Shown here in pieces: positions 30,101 through 38,400 of a stretch of 64,000 nt of DNA. The notes under the pieces are model-generated. The model saw only the letters and a program-made list of their open reading frames with translations, was not told where the DNA came from and ran no database searches. This stretch comes from Elusimicrobiota bacterium. GTDB lineage: Bacteria > Elusimicrobiota > Elusimicrobia > UBA1565. The stretch lies in the NCBI GenBank assembly GCA_016196755.1, contig JACPXC010000020.1, positions 1 through 64,000 on the forward strand. The letters are read 5' to 3'. Every line of letters starts with the position of its first letter. Within the stretch, counting starts at the first letter, position 1. The translations under genes and the position numbers were made by a program.

Positions 30101-30820
30101 AAGGGCCTGCACGCGCGCTTGGGCGCCGATTACGGCGCCGGCTACCGCACGCACGCTTTCGAGGACGCCCTGGGGCCGGGGGAGGTGAGGCTGTCCGACC
30201 GGGTATTCGGCGGGCAGAGCGCCCCTAAGGCCGTCGGGCAGGGGACGACGCGGCTGGTCTTCGAGGCCACGCTGCCCGGCGAAGCGGCCTCCGCCATGGG
30301 GCTGGAACCGGGCGCGAGTGCCGTCGTAAAGATCGTAAAGCCCGTCTTCGCCGAGGCCGGGCTCAACGCGCGGGACGCGGGAGTCGTGCGCGAACTGCGC
30401 CGGCAGGCCCGGGAGCTGGGGCGCGACGCGGACCTCTTCCCGCGTTCCTTCTACGACGAGGCCACGGGCTATCTGTTCGAGGAGAATCTCGCCGGCTACA
30501 AGACGCTCGACGGCCTTTTGGCGGACCCTCCGGCCGGTTTCGGCCCGAAGGCCCGCGAAAGCGTGGCGCGGCAGATCGATGACGCCGTCGCCATCATGGA
30601 CCGGGCCGGAGTCATGCACGGCGACCTCCACGGGGGCAACATCCTCGTCGATCCGAAGACCTTCGCGGTGAAGGTTGTCGACTTCGCGACCGCGACGGCG
30701 GGCCGGGAGCTCGCCGTCCTCAGCGCCGAGGCGCGCGCGGCCGGCGCCTTCGACCCGCTCGACTACAACAGCGAGCGCGTGAAGCCGCACCTCGAAAGCC
30801 TGCTGAGAGCGCCGCGCTAG
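21122..30820 (+). CDS. Giant exported HEAT-repeat protein with HD, cNMP-like and kinase-like domains
   Basis: A 3232-aa protein. An Arg-rich, signal-like N-terminus (1-43) leads to two blocks shared with the giant at 32435: W-x-D-P-[AV]-T-N-E-x-Y-T-E-A-[EQ] and LRENMAGAGKTVGEAG. HEAT-like helical repeats fill about 330-1430, then a beta-rich region (1450-1960, with VFSPFQT) and hydrophobic helices (about 2110-2270). A J-like segment (about 2276-2335) lacks HPD. An HD-phosphohydrolase-like region has His2450, His2494-Asp2495 and a late M-A-D-A-F-R. A cyclic-nucleotide-binding-like segment has LGELS...R-N-A-D-V-V (Glu2953, Arg2962). The protein ends in a kinase-like fold (Lys3070, HGDLHGGN 3166-3173, Asp3187). 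Function unknown; a sensor or contact-dependent effector is possible. Confidence 0.8.
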   Translation: MPAPPPPRPGPSGRAAPREVFRRVCAVGLSLTLAFPASAGAAFVQEWESESTSRARPGSEVDTGNWIFTGLDWVDPATNESYTEAEYQALREGQAPAPSAPPASAPQAPPAGGAPPDAAPQAPAAPPAPASAGPNPSARQDAAAASVSPAAPAALPGPAAPAPARPPRAPQLRENMAGAGKTVGEAGERAGVAAPPAGGERGGAGGPSVPGRGLGVFFDGGAAAEPDTRLAAGGRALPPGSDPRRAEAIERTPLPAGFDPHFKAPGLERLPGAPAEAGEDPFEGLASFVSPRPVVVPQPLRPHAPVFPRLPGALAEAGDALASADPGRAAAAWERVASLRPQERAQAALQALRRLHEERGERPSEITGKNSSQARLGRFIGLLAELPADALAELVHADPAALRDILAAMKPVAADDSLYVALQQPMLALSAKLPQRELAAELLALRDSGALRYEARGRSQDMNGLADLLLERFAGRVGRLREAGEQFLPELERLLASENPSVRRYGAEAAFALTEDLKGRGGRRPLAGEGRLSPRVAELLSPLLRDPDPLVRGAAAFYSGRIARGFRLPTDDLLLLLRWDEKPGAAFDADRGRHSDAILGLLRVPPGEMTQAQVDAVLSVLEEKLGDEAFLSAPWEDVGRLSAHLGPRAERLFPLLAKAYDRWDGEYRRRLRGHEERHPFQLARVYAGIAMGKTTHSDARSVPALLDLLEDMLGKDWPPEPSFGMNPRELVLDALARLGVKAEPHLPRLLAVLDGRARPGWDKEGPIPAWAMGAVREVGKDSFYPRLLDLFLDHRKSWNADAAAFFDETFVKLRDVHSSPSRLMSLMLSRRGASTEVRLLALKMIDAALEEYAVRGQGGFAQHIPELIEFARGTDDEAVHDAVSDLIARAPVESTAQRVSDLRIMLEGAEGVEKELAGDALGRLGPGGEIAIADLLEKAALWEDIARREKKLRARDPSYKGDGSEPVIGEARAARLRRSLEALVGRMRPGHGEAADMADLLARRLDAPHYAAPRGVAAAAGTADPLTQAYHDEIARILALSGSDGAAAAARLLKQAKSAEGRRRAGAVLGELGAPAFDVLAAAAAVDERTPAGLERRRAAVEGLGRLGADAEGAAGLLEGVLRSGGGDASGRLREAAAAALARIGKVDPLASALVSEDPGLRLAAARAAEKAPVDAAAALVDGLLASTGAGRPAAERLAALAALARMRSPGSADTLAGLLGDRDPAVRGGAGKALAALGVLALPTLEKALASPLANARWRAAEALEGIGRPAAEVSEALLRLAESDPDAAVRARALKSLAALAGWSDVDPARVAKLDARAGEAVRKARLLRPGAVLDGASLPALLGGWTEKASLPAPEEFGEWFAAVGRVTAGDADARGAAVAFLGRPGLPAAHRGAAVAALSRADPAFPEAYASERLRGLPLAAPRRKAGVAAAAAWVGESFAAAVSAGESLVTGGDWREWTRYSLALDQRDPEGRVQGFSFTTLTDGAGTARDGVLIVYKDGSLRFESEAGFYAVFEADGRRAAADPENGLYATEHAGAGQAGDEAGGDYARREAGAEVAAWRRDPASGATGGVFYGLAFSADAGWRVSEADTPQQGRLLFLYEPRRDPATGEPGFILRKTLDSKGIWVEYLPDNIGYVRTSHPSAKEGVERTIVLQPSEFAASLKKGAALDFSFLAPFLKDEGAARAKAYTQWAERYPARLKELYEVEEGRGRVRPHTDAIWKAFYGVDELVQETGRDGAPVSRRYRHRVAQMYVDPQDRLMLVLERRRSDGVVFQDTLFVDYKTPGPKRVDHGPDPLAKLLGQDWSWQEKPEDRPRRLEVFYIQDPKVFAQAGVGTASRREQVIKEERAEDLGYAYFTLGFSGGGPKVDVRRLPLNDMELHVFSPDFGDFTRLVADPKERGDGGPIGWRPMQTFNRWEEDRVFSRGERPVFYQEAPNGLADFMHHVGAIGEVVFSPFQTALYDLVYLQGKLPGAELADDLAADLGKLDREELRAQRGLYGWYSANQGTLNKWVVHKMALGLDETGGDAEQKHELYMKLYFNGLDGMSDGQKEAVRALLDKQIVAARRAYFRNTPVTPDETVTEGERAEFAYYFYGLGSVPSQFFKMGQESWEKGHRLTSAAAFAAGGGTIVLESVAEMAFFSMAAAPLKSFAVARLFGISTADFARAVEVARVVDALKTEGQLAQAAELVLQLSRRQRMAAVFFHGMNTAEAAFFLSPSAYEGADAAGKAFLSDRESVRWEGIKGLVSSAAGLVGLAGGMGVGRMMQGPARAPHDVLGLRPGASKGEIQGRINHVSLDALDVLTRTRDPGLRQDALNHWYRALEAAAALDASFKGRTIPPELIRLAPLAEAAPGAPAAAAPRGGLPAFAAAAMDWLWGARRERAPPPAAADAAGKAAYDSLPAAVRGFGEPYYAAVEAKSSARELAALGELTAANPEIWANHDAKHMAEVVGLFPGTLQAAMEARLIDPRVDAPRQVFMDATGRLWGVTHDIWMRDLTQEGRALHPQRAAQEAFNPGFDAAAREMLSWRPGGEGTATYGEILERYGIKAEDLPRVMREIASMSFAHSKSNVPLEILRDPAALREAMLETLQADAGIDSQFLRFYGREGEAPGEARARFKRTAFDWLVSSDAAGKALAVDVIDSARTIRMADAFRSRGLSDFRASQEAVLTMAVVDGEARAVLRLADGRRGYLAVYDDAQTVGEANTRATYLVSDAKAAEPAVRAVAGAGDLVFGMERGLGPKEAGRGGLAAATAKVFIDIYRDYAGSFETAPERRVVLQRPARGDGAFAEAVRAEVLKQVAAEIVAAEAKGKAAKAAEYRGLLADLSRPDKFAFADAPGSPPVLAGAGALEAARFGSDSRSRPLTPTVERTAEIRALAERGGVDVDAIGDFGAALEGARVAAVGAGETLMARGAAGEYVYIPLADAALKVVRSNGYGEVPAPRGVPLGELSVISGGGRNADVVVARPTEVLILPKRTYLRHWLPAAYSLKGLHARLGADYGAGYRTHAFEDALGPGEVRLSDRVFGGQSAPKAVGQGTTRLVFEATLPGEAASAMGLEPGASAVVKIVKPVFAEAGLNARDAGVVRELRRQARELGRDADLFPRSFYDEATGYLFEENLAGYKTLDGLLADPPAGFGPKARESVARQIDDAVAIMDRAGVMHGDLHGGNILVDPKTFAVKVVDFATATAGRELAVLSAEARAAGAFDPLDYNSERVKPHLESLLRAPR

Positions 30821-32319
30821 AGCGCCAAGAAGGCGAAGGCGACGATGAGCGTCGCGGGGAGCGCCCCCAGGAGGAGGGACAGCGGCGAGACGCCCCCCTC
30901 GAAGTGGCGGCCGAGGATGGACTGGCCCGCGGGGTTGGGGGCGTTGGCGATGACGGTGAGGCCGCCGCCCGTGACCGCGCCCGCCACCACGGCGAACTTG
31001 AGCGGCTCCGTGAAGCCGGGGACCAAGGTCGCAAGGTAGGTGATGAGGGCGTTGTCGTTGAAGGCGGTCAATACCGCGGCTCCGATGAAGAGCGGGACCT
31101 CGCCCAGGCTCCCCAGGACGGGCTCGATCCACCAGGCTTGCAGGCCGCCGTGCGTGACGAGCCCCGCGAGGAAGAAGCCCACGAGCAGCGGGCTCTTGAG
31201 CTCGACGGGACTCTGGTGGTGGGCCGTCGCTTGGACGAAGGCCAGGAAGAAGAGGAAGCCGCCGATGAAGAGGGCCGGGTAGTGGGCCATCCAAACGGTG
31301 AACCCCAAAAAGCACAGGTGGACCGCCGTCACCCAGAGCGGCACGGGCTCGTCGCCGCTCTCCTGCGCGGGCGCCGGCGCGCGCAGGCTCATGAGCTCCT
31401 TGCGGAAGACCAGGAGGTAGGCGACGTTGGAGAGCAGGATGCCCAAGACGGCCTGCAAGCCGAACTCGGTGAACATGAACGCCATATCCCAGCCCCAGGC
31501 CGCGGCGACCATCAACACGGGGGGGGCGGCGAAGTGGGTCAAGGTCCCGCCTATGGAGACGTTGACGAAGAGGAGGCCCAGCGTCGCGTAGCGCAGCCGG
31601 GCGCTCGGCTTGAGCGCGTAGAACTGCTTGGCCAGGAGCAGGGCGCCGATGGTCATCGCCGCGGGCTCGGTGATGAGAGAGCCCATCAGCGGAGCCAGGG
31701 TGAGGATGGCCAGCCACCAGGCGACGGGCCGGCCCTTCCCCATGGAGGCCGCGGCGCGAAGGAGGGTCTCGGCCAGCTTCAGGACCGGCCGGGTCGAGGC
31801 CAGGGTCATGATGACGACCACGAATATGGGCTCCGTGAAGTCGACCTTCTCGCCGATGTAGTAGACGGCCGTCGGGAGACCCTTGAACCAGGCGATGGCG
31901 GCCCCCAGCACGACCGCCCAAATCCCGAACACCGCCTCGACCTCGCCGAAGAAATGGAGGACCTGGCCGCCGAAGCTGACCTCGTCGGGGAGGCCGTCGG
32001 CGTTGGCGTCGCGGGACGGGGCGCGCAGCTTGACGGCCGCGTGGTGGCGCTCTTCCACCAGGTGCGCCCAATGCCGGATGCGGGCCGTCAGGAACGTATG
32101 GAGGACGGCGAGCACGAAGATGACGGTGGCCGCGACGTTGAGCGGCTCGGCCTTCGCCCGCGCCCGGAGGACCGCCGACGTCGGGGCGCCGGCCGCGGCC
32201 GTGTAGCTGGAGAGCTCGCGCGGGAACGGCTCGTCCGGGACGTGGCCCGGAGCCGAAGCCAGAGCGGCCCCCGGGAAGGCCAACGCCGCCGAGAGCAGGA
32301 ACCCGCGCGCGAAGTTCAT
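30817..32319 (-). CDS. Putative Na+/H+ antiporter (Na_H_antiport_3-like)
   Basis: A 500-aa membrane protein with a signal-like N-terminus (1-22) and about 12 helices. It resembles the putative Na+/H+ antiporter family with G-S-L-I-T-E-P-A-A-M-T, N-x-S-I-G-G-T-L-T-H-F-A-A-P-P-V and A-F-N-D-N-A-L-I-T-Y-L-A-T-L. Such proteins exchange cations for protons across the inner membrane. A periplasm-facing loop carries D-A-N-A-D-G-L-P-D-E, which fits an EF-hand/dockerin calcium loop. The -10 box TATCCT ends 6 nt before the ATG, divergent from giant gene 2. Its stop overlaps that of giant gene 1 within one CTAG. Confidence 0.8.
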   Translation of the reverse strand: MNFARGFLLSAALAFPGAALASAPGHVPDEPFPRELSSYTAAAGAPTSAVLRARAKAEPLNVAATVIFVLAVLHTFLTARIRHWAHLVEERHHAAVKLRAPSRDANADGLPDEVSFGGQVLHFFGEVEAVFGIWAVVLGAAIAWFKGLPTAVYYIGEKVDFTEPIFVVVIMTLASTRPVLKLAETLLRAAASMGKGRPVAWWLAILTLAPLMGSLITEPAAMTIGALLLAKQFYALKPSARLRYATLGLLFVNVSIGGTLTHFAAPPVLMVAAAWGWDMAFMFTEFGLQAVLGILLSNVAYLLVFRKELMSLRAPAPAQESGDEPVPLWVTAVHLCFLGFTVWMAHYPALFIGGFLFFLAFVQATAHHQSPVELKSPLLVGFFLAGLVTHGGLQAWWIEPVLGSLGEVPLFIGAAVLTAFNDNALITYLATLVPGFTEPLKFAVVAGAVTGGGLTVIANAPNPAGQSILGRHFEGGVSPLSLLLGALPATLIVAFAFLAL

Positions 32320-32325
32320 GGGGTC

Positions 32326-32331
32326 AGGATA
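32326..32331 (-). promoter_or_regulatory. -10 box (TATCCT) of the antiporter gene
   Basis: Minus-strand TATCCT ends 6 nt before the ATG at 32319. The -35 is weak. Confidence 0.45.
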
Positions 32332-32396
32332 TGAAATGCGGCGGCGCAGATGCAGCTACGTGCTGACTTCCTTAATATGGGGTCCGGGCGGGCCTC

Positions 32397-32425
32397 TTGC
32401 GCGCTCGAACTTTGCCCCCTATCCT
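32397..32425 (+). promoter_or_regulatory. Promoter of giant gene 2 (TTGCGC-N17-TATCCT)
   Basis: TTGCGC (32397-32402), 17 nt, TATCCT (32420-32425), 9 nt, ATG 32435. It matches the promoter of giant gene 1 in both hexamers and both spacings. Confidence 0.6.
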
Positions 32426-32434
32426 GGGGTTGGC

Positions 32435-35400
32435 ATGCGAACCCCTCCGCTGCCGCCGGAAGCTGGATCGCCGAGCCGTCCCGCGCCCCGGGGCGTCTTC
32501 CGACGCGTCTGCGCCGTCGTGCTTTCGCTGGCGCTGGCTTGTCCCGTCCCCGCCGGGGCCGCCGATGACCAGGCGATAGTATCCGAGGATGTCTTCCGCG
32601 CGCAGCCCGGCTCCGGGGCCGACACCAGTCTCTGGATTTTCGATGGCCGCGGCTGGGTGGATCCGGTGACTAATGAATACTACACCGAGGCTCAGTTCCA
32701 GGCGCTGCGCAATCCGACTCCGCCGTCTCCGGCGCAGGCCGCTCCGGTCTCCGCCTCGCCGCCAGAGGTCCAGACTCCGGCGGCCTCCGTTTCCGCCACG
32801 CCAAACCCGTTGGCTGTCGCCGCGCCAGCTCCGGCCGCCGCAGCGGGACCGGCGACGGACGCCCCCGGCGCGTTGGCCGCCGGGCCTTCGCCCGCGACGC
32901 CGGCCGGCCAGCCGGCTCAAGGGCCGGCGGCACAGCGCCAGGCTCCGGCGCTGCGGGAAAACATGGCCGGGGCGGGCAAGACGGTGGGCGAGGCCGGCAA
33001 GCGCATCGGCGTGGCGGCCGCGCCGGGCGCGGCCAAGTCGGAGGGTGGGGGCGGTATCGGCGCGGCGCCGGCCGGCGGGCTCGGGCTCTTCTTCGACGGC
33101 AGGGAGGGTGGGGGCGGCGAGGAGCAGTTGGCGGCCGTGGGGGTGCCGAATCTGGGCGCTGCGTCGGGCGCTGCCGAGGTCCGGCCAGCGTATCTGCCGC
33201 GGGCTTCCGGTCCGGCTGGTTTTCGAAGCGACATTGAGCTTTCCATTGAAGGGCTCCCGGTCCCAGAGCAGCAGATCCTTAAGAAGAGGGATTTTACGGC
33301 GCCGAGATCCGCCACGCTCCTGGGCGGCGGCGCAAGCGAGAGGATCCCGGCGGCATGGCAGGCCGCCTACCCACCCGCGTTCGACATCGCCGGCCGGATT
33401 CTGGGGCGAGGACCGTCGGCCCCGGTCGAGCCTTCCCCGCTCGGCCACGTGCTATCGGCGGCGCCATTGCCCGCGCGCCTCGACGCCGCGGCGCCGCAGG
33501 TAATTCCCGCCGAAGGCGCTTCGGCCAAGGACCTTCTCGAGACCCTGGCGGCGCTCGATCCCGCCAAGGACAAGGCGGCCTACGACGCCGCCGTCGCCGT
33601 TCTCACGAGGCGGGCGGGCGAGATCCTGCCTCAGCTCAAAGCGATTCTCTTGCGCGCCCGGGGCAGCGACATCGCCGGGGCGATGCGGATCCTTGCGGCT
33701 ATGGGGACGCCGGGCTTGGGGCTGGCCCAGGAGCTCCTGGAAGCTGGGCCGATCGGGCGCCGCCGTGCCGCCGCGGCGCTGGCCAGGATGGCCCCGTTCG
33801 ACGCGCGGAAGGCGGCGGGCTTAGTGCCTCCGCTGCGGGCGCTGTTGACCCAGCGGTTCAAGGACGGCGGCGACGAGATAAAGGCGGACGCGGCCCGCGC
33901 GCTGGCCAAAATCGGCCCCGCAGCGCGGGCCGCTCTGCCGGACCTGCTGGGGCCGGCGGCGTCCTATGCCCGTCTGAAGAGCGGTTCTGACTGGATCGCC
34001 GGCGAGGAACGTAAGTTCGGCGAATTCGGCCTCTCTCGGCAATTCTCCGAGGCGGCGTTCGAGGCGGTGGCCGCCTTGGACCCCGACGCCAGCCGGTTCT
34101 TGAGCGCTGTCGTCTCCGGAAGCGTCTCAGCACCTGCGGCCGCCGAGCGGGCCGGCCCTGCCTCCGGGCGCAATCCCTTCGGCCAGGGACCAGACGAAGG
34201 CGAGCGCCTTGACAAAGAAGCTCAGAGGCAGTTCGAGCAAGACGGTCTTTGGGTGATGCAGCTCATGAGCCGGCGCGGCGCGGCCTTGCAGGTCCCGGCG
34301 GCCGCTCTCGAGCGGCAGTTGGCCGGGGGGTACGATGAGGACGCTTCTTTCGATGCCCGCCAGCGCATCGACGCGGCGGAGCTCCTCGCGCGGCTGTATC
34401 CGGAACGCCAGGCCGCGGCCATAGCGGAGTTGCGGAAGGTCGTCGAGGGGACAGGGCTTGCCGATGTGCTGCGCTGGGCGGGCGAAGCCCTGGGCCGATT
34501 GGACGCGCCGGGCCCCGCGGCGCTCCGTCTGGCGGAAGATCTGTCGGCGCCAGACAAGTCCCCAGGCCGGCGCTGGCGTGACCAATATCGGCCGGACGCC
34601 GTCCGCCTCCTTGCCAAGCTCGGAGGAGGCGCGGCCTTCGCCCGGCTGCGCAGCTATGCGTCGTCGCCGGCTGCCAAGGGGCATCCGTTGACGGGCGCCG
34701 CTCCCCCGGAGACTGACCCGAAGGTCAGGCGCGCCGCTGCGGCGGCCTTGATCGCGTTGATTCCAACCGAGCCACAAGCTGCGGGGGCGTTAACGGCCGT
34801 CCTGCTCGACCCTGACGGCGCGGCGGCAGCGTCGGCTCTGGAGGTCCTTGAGTCCATGGAGTTGCCGCGCGCAGCGTTGCCAGGGCTGGTCTTCGCGTTG
34901 ACCAAGGATGCCGACGCGGGGACTCTAGGCTGGCAGAGTGCCTTGAGCGACTCCATGCGAGCGCGGGTTGTGGCCCTGACGGAAGGCCTTCTCGAGGGTG
35001 GTAGCCCGGAAGCGGCGCTCTTCCAGGCCATGCGCGACTCCCGCTACCGGGAGGTCCGTGCGCTCTCCCGCCGCGCCCTGGGCGCGCTTCTCCTCGACGC
35101 CGACGCGGGCAAGGCCATAAGGACTCTAGCTGAGGCGTGGCGGGGCGAGAACCTCGCTCGGGCCCCCGAGGAAACCCAGGTCGTGGCCCTCCTAGCGGCG
35201 TTCGCCGTTGAGCGGACCGATGCCGCTGGCGCCCTCGTGCCGGCGCTGTATCGTAGCGCTGAAACGGCGGAGGCCGCGCGGGAGGTCTTGCGGGCGATGG
35301 GGCCGCGCGCCTTCGAAGCCCTTAACGCCGGTTGGCGCGAGCGGGACGTTCCGGACCGCCAACTCTCGCTTCTGGCCCACTCTGGCTCCGAGGGACTGCG

Positions 35401-38400
35401 GATCGTCGCGGGGATCGTCGCGGACCGCAGTCTTCCGATGAGTCTGCGCCGGGCGGCTCTGGGGGGCTTGGGGGTCGGCGATTCTCATACCCGCCGGGTG
35501 GAGATCGAGGAGACCCTCGTCCCGGTTCTCGCGCAGATCGTACTCCAGGGCGAAGAGGGACTCTGGAAGTCATCGACCAAGGCTCTCGAGCTCATCGGCG
35601 GGCGAGCGGCGGGTAAGGCTCTGCTCGCGGCGTTCGAAAAGTTCCGCGGCGGGGACACGCCGGGGGACCGGGAGCGCGCCACGGCATTCTTGGTCTTCGC
35701 GGCGAAGAATCCGGACCTGGACGTAGTCAAGCTCCTGGGCGAGGAGGTCGACCGGACCTCCGGGGCGCAGCGCTCGTCCTACTTGGTCGCGTTGGCGCCG
35801 CTCGACCCGGGGGCGGTGCGCACGCACCTGGCCGGCGAGGGTGCGCCGAGTCTGTCCCAGATCGCCGCCGCGTCCGAGGGGGACCTTCAGCGCGAGGCCA
35901 TGGACCTGCTCATCGCGAAGATCCCCGCGCTTAGCGAGAGCGAGATCCGACGGGCTTTCGGCCAGCCTCGTCTGCCGGAATCCGCCGGCGCCACCGCAGC
36001 TCTGATCCTAAGGCTCAAGAGCGACGATGAGTTGGTCCGCATGGCTGCGCTGGACGCTCTTGCTGAACACGCCGCGCCGGATGATGCTCTAGAGACCGCG
36101 CTGGTGGCGGCTGTCTTGCGGCCGCGGCCCCGCGTCGGCTATACCGTCCGAGAATCGGCGATCAACGCTATCGGCCGCCTCGCTGAGCGTTTCCCCGGAT
36201 GGCGGCTGGAGTCAGCCGCGGCTGCGCTCTTGAAGGTGGAAGCGGAATCCACGCTCCTCGCTGCGGTGTTGGGCAAGCTCGGCTGGCGGGCCGGTCCTGA
36301 GTCGATTTTGGTGTTGGATAAGCAGCGCGCAGAGATCAAGGCCACGCCAGGCGTCATCCGCCGTCAGGAAACCATCGACGACGTCTCTGCTGCGATCGAG
36401 AAGATTCGGGCTGAATTGGCTGCGCCGCCGCCGATTCCCCAGGCGGTCGTCTATGGGCCGCAGGAAAAGGCCGCCGGCCCGAGGCCGGAGGATCCTAGCC
36501 TTAGGCTGTTCGTGGCGGATGGTCCAGGGATCGGGCTGGTCGACCCGTACGCATTTCCTGGGGCCGCCGCGCGTATCGCGGCTCTGGGCCCAGCGGCGCG
36601 AGAGTTCGTTCCAGACTTGAAGCGCGCCGCCGCCGGCTTGTTCATCGTCTCGGCCCCGCGCTCAGGCGAGACGCCGGAAGCGTCGGCCGCCGTGGTGCGC
36701 GCCGCGGCGATGAAGGCCTTGGGACGGATCGAGCCCGATACGCTGGCTTCTCTGGCAGCCGGCGTGGCGGCCGAGCTGGAGGAAACCCCCGGAGCCGGGC
36801 TGCTGGAGATCGCGGGGCGGGCGCTGCGAGCCAGCGCGGCGGAGATGGGCCTCCCGATACCGCTCCTTGCGACGGAATCTTGGGACGAGGAGATGGAGCG
36901 AGCGTTCGCCGCGCTCGAGGCGGCCGGGGAAGTCCTGTGGCACAGGAAGACGGTCTTCATCGACGCGCGCGGGCGCAAACACGTCGGCTATGCGCACCAG
37001 AAGGAGAACGGCGCCTGGCAGTTCGTCACTGAGGATGGATTTCTCGCGGCGCTGGCCCCCGATGGCGACCGGCTGGCCACGGACCTGAGCTCCGGCGCTG
37101 GCGTGCGTCGCCAGGCTGACGGCACGGTGGCGCGCATGGACTCCGAGGGGGGGTTCTCGCTGGTCGAAATGGTTCCGGCGCCGCCTTCCTGGCGCGATCT
37201 CCCCGGCGTTCCATCGATATCGCCGCGGCTGGCGCGCGAGACGGTGAGTTGGTCCGCGCCGGATTCGGAATCCGGCGAAACCGTCATCCGCTTCCACGGT
37301 ACAGAAACGATCGCCCCCCGGGGCGCGACCGTGCTGTTCGAGGACGGTCGTGTGCGAATCTTCCGGAAAGACGCGAATGGGACGATGCTCCCCCTGGCTT
37401 GGCTCGAGCGTGAGGATGGGTTGGGGCTGACGACCATCTTTCGCTACGAGGTCCTCCAAGGGGGACTCGGCGTGATCCGCGAGAGGCTCAAGGGACTCAA
37501 GCTCGAGGGCGAGGGTAAGAAGGTCATCTTCTTTCCCGAGGCCGTGGCCGGTCTGCGCGCGGGCAGCCTCGATCTCGCGGGCCTTCCGGCGGAGCTGCTC
37601 TCAAGCGCCGACCGTCGGGCCTTCGAGGGCTTTTTCGACGCCTATGCCTCGTTCGCCGGGGATTCCGGAGTTGCTCCCGAGGTGGAGCGGGCCTTCCGCG
37701 GAGAGAGTTGGACCGACGAGGAGGGCACTCGGTTCAGTTGGCAGGTGGGGGGCTTCAACCTGGTCCGCGACGCAGACGCGAAGCAGCGTTTGCAGTTGCT
37801 AGTGCTCGAAACGGTCGAGCGCTACGGGTTTCCCGCCAAGATCAACGCGCTACAGCTCTACGTCGAGGCCAAGAAGGATGGGTTCGACGTCGTGAGCGCC
37901 CGAGAATCCGGCAAGCTCGAGGTGCACGCCTTTCGCCGCGCCGGGTCCGGTGGCTCCGTCACGGTCGAGCGTCTCGTCCTTGATGAACGCCACGGCTCTG
38001 AGGGGCGCTTGCGGACCCGGCTTGGAGAAAAATTCTCCTCCATGGGCGCAGGAGTATGGCGCACGACCGAAATGGGGCTGCCGAGCTCTGTGGAGGTCCC
38101 GGATCCGGTCCTTGGCGCCATCGGTCAAGGAGTGGATGTCGTCTTTTCCCCTTTTCAGACGATTCTCTATGGGGTCGTCGGACTCGGCAAGCTGGGAATC
38201 GGCAGGGGCGCGGGCGCGATGGGCTATGAGGATACCGAGTTGATCTACGCCTCCGATGGCATCCACACGATGGGTCAGGGCCGCTTCATGCAATGGGCTG
38301 ATTATTACGGAAATGGTTTGGAAGGTCGTGAGCGGGACGTGGACGTCCAGAGAAAGGTGCTGGCGGCGCTCTCCCCGCGGCAGAGGCAGGCCTATCGGGC

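Noticed and set aside
29522-32071. 849-aa minus-strand open frame across the end of giant 1 and the antiporter
   Set aside because: Antisense shadow with no domain signal. Both real genes have recognisable motifs.
32318-32434. Upstream in-frame extension of giant gene 2 (ATG 32318)
   Set aside because: It would overlap the divergent antiporter start, run through the promoter and lose the signal peptide; similarity to giant 1 begins at 32435.
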